Shown here in pieces: positions 7,168-11,469 of a DNA stretch of 11,469 bases. Numbering within the stretch: position 1 is the stretch's first letter; each line of letters opens with the position of its first letter. Source of the DNA: Candidatus Dormiibacterota bacterium (lineage in GTDB: Bacteria; Chloroflexota; Dormibacteria; UBA8260; Bog-877); NCBI GenBank assembly GCA_003133485.1, contig PKXR01000043.1, forward strand, positions 44,624 to 56,092, read 5' to 3'. The notes below the pieces were generated by a model. That model searched no databases, was not told the DNA's origin, and saw only the letters and a list, made by a program, of their open reading frames with translations. Position numbers and translations under genes: made by a program.

Positions 7168-7436
7168 GGCGCCAAAGCAGGCGCTCTGATCGACGGGCCC
7201 AGTTGGCCCGCCGGGAGGGCTCGGGAGCGGGGCTCAGGGTCTTGGTCGCGTGCTAGCCCAAATAATTCCGACCCGACAAGGCTCATTTTTTTAAAGATCG
7301 GCCCCGGCCTAAGCCGCCCCATAAAGGGAGTTGCGGCGGGTGCAGGGGAGGGGGGTGAGGTTATGCGCTCACGACCGATTCGAGGTCACCCACATGTCGG
7401 CCACGCGGTCAGCTATACCCGCGTCTTGAGCTTCAA
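7168..7436. other. intergenic region between converging operons
   Basis: No gene is visible. The stretch holds the small GC stem at 7194-7210, an AT-rich run at about 7286-7295 (T7 followed by A3) without a preceding strong stem, and a G-rich patch at about 7340-7360. It separates the plus-strand vapBC from the end of the minus-strand ubiquitin-like operon. Confidence 0.5.
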
Positions 7437-7454
7437 ACCACTCACCGGAGTGGT
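7437..7454 (-). terminator. possible terminator of the ubiquitin-like operon
   Basis: ACCACTC (7437-7443) and GAGTGGT (7448-7454) form an exact 7-bp stem with a 4-base loop, 23 bases past the stop codon of the E1-like gene. On the minus strand the right arm is followed by TTGAAG, a poor U-tract. It is plausible as a weak terminator. Confidence 0.4.
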
Positions 7455-7477
7455 CGCTACCCTCCCCTGAGATGGAG

Positions 7478-8935
7478 TCAAGCGCGCCGTGGTCCAGATG
7501 CACCTGCATCCCGCCTCGGGCGAGCATCAAGGAGGAGGTTGCCGCTGAGGTCGGCCGCTGAGGCGGTCAGCTCCAAGTAGGGGCAGTCTGGACGACATTC
7601 AGAGATGTCCAAGGTCTCCATGATGCCGGGATAGCAGTGATAGAACTGGGGAGAGCTGGCGCCCAGCCGGGGCGTAGACGTGATGCAGCCAATGCCTTGG
7701 ATAACCTCATGAGCGGCAACGCTCATGCTAAAGGGGAATACATTACGACGGGAGATCACAGCGAGACGCTCGGGCGGCAGATTGCGGATGTAGTCAGGCT
7801 CGTCGAACTTGCCTGCCATATCCAGAGCGATGTCCTCCCGCTGCAAGGAGCCTAGGCAAACCATGCATGCGCGGCCGTGACCGACCGCATGGATCCGCCA
7901 GTCGGCGTGTAGCAGACGATCGCCCTCCACAGCGGCCACAATGCCTCCGTCAACAACGGGGATGAGGTGGGCGTAAGCGACTGAGTTTAGGAGGTGGCGG
8001 GGCGAAGGACGGTCCACGCAGCAGAACAAGAGATCGCAATCGAGCGCCTGGGCGAGTCCTGCAGACGTATCGACGCGAAGCGCCTGGCCACTAACGGTGA
8101 TATCAGGCGCCGTTGCAGCAGCTCGCGCGGTCCGGGCAGCTACAGAAGTCTTCTTCCTTCGGTGAGCGGCGTCGGCCACGACTGCGCCAGCAGTGCGGTC
8201 TAGGTTTCTCAGTTCTATCCGATCGTGGTCGATCAGGATGAGGTCGCGGGCGCCCACTCGCGCCAGAGACTCGCATACCAGACTACCTACGCTTCCGAGC
8301 CCGACTATCCCAAAGCGAGTTCTCGCCAAGTCGGCTTGGGCGCGATCACCCCAGACACTTATTGTTGCGATCTGGCTAGCCTGCTGAGCTGGAGTCGGGT
8401 GAAGTCTGGGGTGGAACGTGTAACCGATCCTGACGCCGACTACGCGTACAGTCTTCGCCGACTGGCGTTCAAATCGGGCGGGGCCCACACGGTTCCACGC
8501 GCGCGCGCTCCACGAGCCGTCCGAGCCCGATGTGAGGCCGACCACGGGGAGACCAGTACGGCCGAAGGCAGGCCCAGCGACTCGATCCTCCTCAGCTACG
8601 ACGTCGTCGCGGCTCATATCCTGCCAGCCCGGGCCAAAGTGATTGTGCGCGAGCGCCAGGCCCTCGTTCGGGCCTAGTTCGGCTAGCGCACGAAGTAGGT
8701 AGTCGGCCGTGAATGCCACGTTTCCGTGGAGAACTCGCTCCGTTGCCGTCGGCAGCAGCAACCGCTGCAGGATCGCCGTCATCCGTCTCTTACCACGGCT
8801 CGGCCGCCAGACCGCGAACGTCAGATCTTCTTGGCCTTCGCCATTCTGTCGGAGGTGCCGAAGAAGCAGAGCATGGAGATCGTCAGTCATGGCCACCGAG
8901 AACTCGGGCAAGGGCGTGTAGCCGGCAGCAGTCAC
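7478..8935 (-). CDS. JAB/JAMM peptidase fused to ThiF/E1-like adenylating enzyme
   Basis: This 485-residue two-domain protein has an N-terminal part (about 15-150) with a JAMM zinc site, AHNHFGPGWQDMSRDD (H97, H99, S108, D111), as in deubiquitinase-like peptidases; E36 may be the catalytic glutamate. The second part (about 200-455) is an E1/ThiF Rossmann domain: GIVGLGSVGS (G212, G214, G217), ILIDHDRIELRNLDR (D236, D238, R247), K261/K262, and CCVDRP with D308. Zinc cysteines are C357/C360 and C447/C451. No cysteine lies between 361 and 416, where the E1 crossover-loop nucleophile would be expected. The domain should adenylate the C terminus of the ubiquitin-like protein of this operon, while JAMM could trim or remove it. 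The start is GTG at 8933-8935, overlapping the previous stop as GTGA; ATG at 8890 is an alternative. Confidence 0.9.
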   Translation of the reverse strand: MTAAGYTPLPEFSVAMTDDLHALLLRHLRQNGEGQEDLTFAVWRPSRGKRRMTAILQRLLLPTATERVLHGNVAFTADYLLRALAELGPNEGLALAHNHFGPGWQDMSRDDVVAEEDRVAGPAFGRTGLPVVGLTSGSDGSWSARAWNRVGPARFERQSAKTVRVVGVRIGYTFHPRLHPTPAQQASQIATISVWGDRAQADLARTRFGIVGLGSVGSLVCESLARVGARDLILIDHDRIELRNLDRTAGAVVADAAHRRKKTSVAARTARAAATAPDITVSGQALRVDTSAGLAQALDCDLLFCCVDRPSPRHLLNSVAYAHLIPVVDGGIVAAVEGDRLLHADWRIHAVGHGRACMVCLGSLQREDIALDMAGKFDEPDYIRNLPPERLAVISRRNVFPFSMSVAAHEVIQGIGCITSTPRLGASSPQFYHCYPGIMETLDISECRPDCPYLELTASAADLSGNLLLDARPRRDAGASGPRRA

Positions 8936-9285
8936 AATTCACCAAAGATCGAATGGAGGTGACTCACCACCTTCGCGGGAGTAGGCGCGACCCGCAGAAC
9001 ACGGCTCAGGTACTGCCAGTCAGGGCCGAGCGGGCTACCCTGGCTAGCTGCGGACCCCATGGAGATAGCGTGTGGCCGCACATGGATGGCGGGTGGCAGG
9101 ACGTATGGAACAGCGGTGCTCCTCTGGATTGCGATCTCAAATTTCTGACCCGCTTTAGTCCCAACGCGGACCTCGAAGTTGCGGATCACTAAGAATGAAG
9201 CCGTCCCCGGCGGGCCCGTGGCCTCCCGCGTCTCGACCGTGAAGCCCACGCTCTGGAGGTACGTGGCGAGTTCCTCGTTGGTCAT
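8932..9285 (-). CDS. E2-like (UBC-fold) protein lacking cysteine
   Basis: This 117-residue protein lies between the ubiquitin-like and E1-like genes. Its layout fits a minimal prokaryotic E2 fold: an N-terminal helix (MTNEELATYLQSVGF), strands around FLVIRNFEVRVG and KFEIAIQRS, the flap PYVLPPAIHV (60-69) that mirrors the YPxxPP turn of E2 enzymes, and a C-terminal GPDWQYLSRVL (87-97) followed by a helix. Canonical E2 enzymes carry the modifier on a cysteine after that flap; here the protein has no cysteine at all. Serine or histidine near HVRPHAISMGS, or a scaffold-only role, are alternatives. The ATG at 9283-9285 follows AAGGA at good spacing, 11 bases after the upstream stop. The E2 assignment rests mainly on the flap, length and context. 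Confidence 0.72.
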   Translation of the reverse strand: MTNEELATYLQSVGFTVETREATGPPGTASFLVIRNFEVRVGTKAGQKFEIAIQRSTAVPYVLPPAIHVRPHAISMGSAASQGSPLGPDWQYLSRVLRVAPTPAKVVSHLHSIFGEL

Positions 9286-9296
9286 CCTCGTGATCC

Positions 9297-9530
9297 TTAG
9301 GAGGTAGGTGTCGGCCCACGGAAGACAGCGGTAAAACGCTCGTCTCGGTGGATTTCGACCATCTCGTCAGGATTGGTGAAGACGAGGTGAGGATGGTCAC
9401 GCACCAACTCGTATTCCTCGGCGGGCTTAAACCCGGCCCGCTCGAGGATTTGTCGGACTGTTAGCTTGTCCTCGTCAGTCTCCTGGCGTTCGCCATTGAC
9501 GTAGTAGGTGGTTGCACGCTGGGTTTCCAT
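9297..9530 (-). CDS. ubiquitin-like protein (multiubiquitin/DUF2604-like)
   Basis: This 77-residue protein is almost exactly the length of ubiquitin. It reads as a beta-grasp fold: strand TTYYVNGERQE (7-17), helix KLTVRQILERAGF (22-34), strand EYELVRD, a turn with FTNPDEMVEIHRDE (51-64) and final strand RFTAVFRG (65-72). The phrases resemble single-domain members of prokaryotic multiubiquitin/DUF2604-type families, which occur beside E2, E1 and JAB genes. The tail after the last strand is GPTPTS, with one glycine and no Gly-Gly. The ATG at 9528-9530 follows a strong GGGAGGTG; the frame extends to a TTG at 9557, but that start has no comparable site. It is the first gene of the operon and the likely substrate of the E1-like enzyme. 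Confidence 0.82.
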   Translation of the reverse strand: METQRATTYYVNGERQETDEDKLTVRQILERAGFKPAEEYELVRDHPHLVFTNPDEMVEIHRDERFTAVFRGPTPTS

Positions 9531-9622
9531 TTGACACCTCCCTTGGTAGTGGTCCAAATCGGGTTAAGTCCCCTTCGATCGCTGTAATCTGTTGAGGTGA
9601 GGCGCTTCATCTGCCCTACTCA
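9531..9622. promoter_or_regulatory. divergent control region between the ubiquitin-like operon and the ImmA-like gene
   Basis: Ninety-two bases separate the two starts. On the plus strand TAATCT (9585-9590) is a reasonable -10 box for the protease gene, starting transcription near 9597. On the minus side the strong GGGAGGTG lies just before the ubiquitin-like ATG, but no TAnnnT box stands out, which would fit use of an alternative sigma factor. Control by the nearby XRE-like or sigma-like proteins is inferred. Confidence 0.4.
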
Positions 9623-10090
9623 ATGGTTGACGTTCACATAGCCTATTGCCGGGAAGTGGCCCGTTCCGTCGCGAGACGGCATCGGGTGACCGTGCCGCCC
9701 GTCGATGTAGAAGCGATTGCGGTGAAGGAGGGGCTGCGCTTGAGTGAAGCTGACCTCGGATCAGTCGACGCGCGGCTGTATCAGAAGGACAGCATTTGGG
9801 TACTCGAGCTGAACCGAGCGTTCGCCCACACGGCGCAGCGCTTCAGCATCGCTCATGAGCTTGGACACCTGTCCCTTGGTCACGAAGGTTGTGGACTGGA
9901 TCCTGCGGACGAGCGGGCCGCAAATGTCTTCGCGGCAGAGCTGCTCATGCCCCTTGCACAAGTGAAGTCGGCGCTACGGCGACAGACGCGCCTTGGCGAA
10001 CTGGCCAGAACTTTCGACGTTTCCAAGGAGGCTCTGCAGATCAAATTGAATGAGCACGGATTGCTACTGAAGCTGACTAGCTTCGATTAG
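9623..10090 (+). CDS. ImmA/IrrE-type zinc metallopeptidase
   Basis: This 155-residue protease has the ImmA/IrrE core: AHELGHLSLGHE with H78, E79 and H82 (HExxH), followed by ERAANVFAAELLMP (97-110), the conserved helix that provides the third zinc ligand, probably E97. The N-terminal PPVDVEAIAVKEGL (25-38) and the C-terminal helical part with FDVSKEALQIKLNEHGLL (131-148) are typical. Family members such as ImmA of ICEBs1 and IrrE/PprI of Deinococcus cut XRE repressors (ImmR, DdrO) in response to DNA damage. Here an XRE-like gene converges on it, with a 14-bp overlap of 3' ends, making that protein the obvious substrate candidate. The ATG lacks a good ribosome binding site; GAGGTGAGG lies about 20 bases upstream. 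Confidence 0.9.
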   Translation: MVDVHIAYCREVARSVARRHRVTVPPVDVEAIAVKEGLRLSEADLGSVDARLYQKDSIWVLELNRAFAHTAQRFSIAHELGHLSLGHEGCGLDPADERAANVFAAELLMPLAQVKSALRRQTRLGELARTFDVSKEALQIKLNEHGLLLKLTSFD

Positions 10091-10676
10091 CTCGCGAGCG
10101 CTCGAGAGCCGCCTGCACTTCACGGAGGTACCGGTCGGCCGCCCTGGCCGAGGCCTCGCGGTCGACCGGCGCTATTCCATTTGTTAGATCCCGACGGCGA
10201 TCGGCCGGACTCACGTCCCGTCGGCTTCGTCCGTACAGAGGTCCCTCGAAGCTTTCATAGACTGCGAGATGCTCTTGGGCTAGCAACCTGAGCGGCGCGT
10301 CGACCGGTCCAATTCTCTTTATCGCGAGGGCGCGTAGGAGTCTCGCGAGAGCCTCTGGCTCGATACCGCTCAGATCGAGGGTGTCGGTTTCAAGGCTCTC
10401 GACTTGATCTGGAGCCCATCGAGAGCGCATGGCTAGTTCCTCGACCTCGATTGCCATTGCTTGGCGACGGCGGCTCACGAGGACACCTAACGTGTACCCC
10501 TTTGTGATCCGAGCCTGCAACTTCCGGCGCAACGTGTCTAGTTGCTCTGGCGCCATTCCAGTAGGCGCCGATTCCTCGATAGCCGCGGCGAGATACGGTG
10601 GCGGCTCAGGTGAACTTCCATACGCCTTGTCGAGGAATTCGAGGACAGTCTGCTCCATTTCGTCAAACTCGGGCAT
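10077..10676 (-). CDS. XRE-like helix-turn-helix protein, candidate ImmA substrate
   Basis: In this 199-residue protein residues 62-122 read like a diverged XRE/Cro domain: a basic LGVLVSRRRQ helix, VEELAMRSRWAPDQVESLET as the helix-turn-helix pair, and a leucine-rich ALARLLRALAI helix. The N-terminal 55 residues are acidic and helical; the C-terminal 60 are rich in Arg and Asp and end in a charged helix. The ATG overlaps the stop of the sigma-like gene by one base (TAATG), so the two are coupled. It may act as repressor or as a sigma-regulating partner; an anti-sigma role without DNA binding is possible. The match to XRE is by pattern only and the flanking parts are unfamiliar. Confidence 0.6.
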   Translation of the reverse strand: MPEFDEMEQTVLEFLDKAYGSSPEPPPYLAAAIEESAPTGMAPEQLDTLRRKLQARITKGYTLGVLVSRRRQAMAIEVEELAMRSRWAPDQVESLETDTLDLSGIEPEALARLLRALAIKRIGPVDAPLRLLAQEHLAVYESFEGPLYGRSRRDVSPADRRRDLTNGIAPVDREASARAADRYLREVQAALERSRANRS

Positions 10677-11434
10677 TAGGCCTGCTGACTTTCGGCATTG
10701 TCAACGTCCTGCGCGTGCCAGCGGCGAAGGAAGTCCCTGATCGCACGACGGTATAGGGAGTCCATAGCAGCAGGCGACAGTCCAGCCTCCGAGGCTGCCG
10801 ACTTGACCGGGAACGGCATCCCATCAAGCCGGGGAATCCACACCTGAATCAGGGCCTTCGCCCAATCCACTGGCATTGCGGTCAGTATGGCATCGATGCG
10901 ATCACGAGTCGCGGTGGCGCCGTCGCCGTCGATGGCATCGTCCTCAGCACTCCTAGCGGAAGGCAGTGGGGTCTGGAGGCGGTCTCGCGCATCGGGGCGT
11001 CGACGCGGCGGACGGTCAAGACTATCGTGGTCTGCCCAACCGCGTAACTCACGGTCCAACGTTCCCTTCAGACGATTCATGCCCTTCCACTGGACCCAGG
11101 TCGGGAACGCCGATCGCTTGGGGTCGAAACTCTCGATATCCTGTCGTGCTTGCAGAAAGGCCTCATCGGTCAGAGCTGCCGTCAGGTCTCGAACCTCGTC
11201 ATCGGGCACTCGCGCTCCTAGGGAGCTGTTGCGGCGGCGCACCGAATGGAGGAGCCAACCGTGGACCCTCGTGAAGTACTCATCGATGACCTGGTTCCAG
11301 GCAAGCGGATCGCGAGCACGTAGGAGGGGCAGCAAATCACGCCAGAGCTCATCGGCCAACTTCGAGTGCCCGGCTAGAGGGATGTAGGGTTGGTGGGGCG
11401 GGGACGACAGGCATCGTCCTAAGGATATGGCCAC
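10676..11434 (-). CDS. sigma-70-family RNA polymerase sigma-like factor
   Basis: In this 252-residue protein residues 28-130 resemble sigma region 2: WRDLLPLLRARDPLAWNQVI, EYFTRVHGWLLHSV, DLTAALTDEAFLQARQ, then FDPKRSAFPTWVQWKGMNRLKGTL, which corresponds to the core-binding and -10 recognition helices. A proline- and arginine-rich linker (135-175) follows. Residues 176-240 resemble region 4, with SAASEAGLSPAAMDSLYRRAIRDFL as the helix-turn-helix for -35 binding. The layout is that of ECF-like two-domain factors, somewhat long. The GTG start (11432-11434) has no clear ribosome binding site; TTG at 11357-11359 is another option, and the upstream promoter is cut by the window edge. Coupling to the XRE-like gene suggests that the latter controls it. 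Confidence 0.75.
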   Translation of the reverse strand: MAISLGRCLSSPPHQPYIPLAGHSKLADELWRDLLPLLRARDPLAWNQVIDEYFTRVHGWLLHSVRRRNSSLGARVPDDEVRDLTAALTDEAFLQARQDIESFDPKRSAFPTWVQWKGMNRLKGTLDRELRGWADHDSLDRPPRRRPDARDRLQTPLPSARSAEDDAIDGDGATATRDRIDAILTAMPVDWAKALIQVWIPRLDGMPFPVKSAASEAGLSPAAMDSLYRRAIRDFLRRWHAQDVDNAESQQA

Positions 11435-11469
11435 CTGCGCGAAGATTCCGTCGCGGCTCCCAGGCGGGT

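Noticed and set aside
7286..7295. T7 run as an intrinsic terminator
   Set aside because: No GC-rich stem immediately precedes it on plus, and on minus the A-run is on the wrong side of any stem.
8225..8677. 150-codon plus-strand open frame inside the E1-like gene
   Set aside because: It is the antisense shadow of a gene with clear ThiF motifs and has no motif of its own.
1..11469. CRISPR array, tRNA or insertion sequence
   Set aside because: I saw no regularly spaced direct repeats, no tRNA T-loop signature on either strand, and no transposase motif or paired terminal repeats.

Overview
The window is GC-rich, and its gene families (an LldD-like FMN oxidase resembling the mycobacterial type, VapBC, a DUF433/DUF5615-type pair) and apparent leaderless promoters fit an actinobacterium, perhaps uncultivated. 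That assignment is an inference; no rRNA, tRNA, phage structural gene, insertion sequence or CRISPR array is visible.

Left part (1-5576, minus strand, sparse): a metallo-beta-lactamase-fold hydrolase (175-1107); a roughly 1.3 kb gap without a convincing gene but with a perfect 14-bp inverted repeat; an LldD-like FMN-dependent alpha-hydroxy-acid dehydrogenase (2403-3614); another non-coding stretch; then a two-gene unit made of a TehB-like methyltransferase broken by one extra base (4537-5194) and, joined by an ATGA overlap, a short ORF that starts like a SIR2-type domain (4271-4540). The long gaps and the broken gene suggest decay.

Middle (5577-7156): two toxin-antitoxin modules back to back, transcribed divergently. 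On the minus strand is a DUF433-like antitoxin with a DUF5615 PIN-like toxin (ATGA overlap). On the plus strand is VapB-VapC (10-bp overlap), with a leaderless-looking promoter and a GTAGAC/GTCTAC inverted-repeat operator.

Right part (7478-11434) is the most interesting. A minus-strand operon encodes a 77-residue ubiquitin-like protein (9297-9530), a small E2-fold protein without any cysteine (8932-9285), and a fusion of a JAMM/JAB peptidase domain to a ThiF/E1-type adenylating domain (7478-8935). Divergent from it is an ImmA/IrrE-type zinc protease (9623-10090). Its 3' end overlaps a minus-strand operon of a sigma-70-like factor (10676-11434) and an XRE-like DNA-binding protein (10077-10676). 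ImmA/IrrE proteases classically cleave XRE repressors. I therefore infer that the protease, XRE and sigma genes form a stress switch that may control the ubiquitin-like cassette, as in a defence island. The cassette belongs to the broad class of prokaryotic Ubl-E2-E1-JAB operons (relatives of Bil, Bub and CBASS Cap2/Cap3). Its lack of E2 cysteine, lack of an evident crossover-loop E1 cysteine, lack of a di-glycine tail and proximity to a protease-sigma module make it worth following up.
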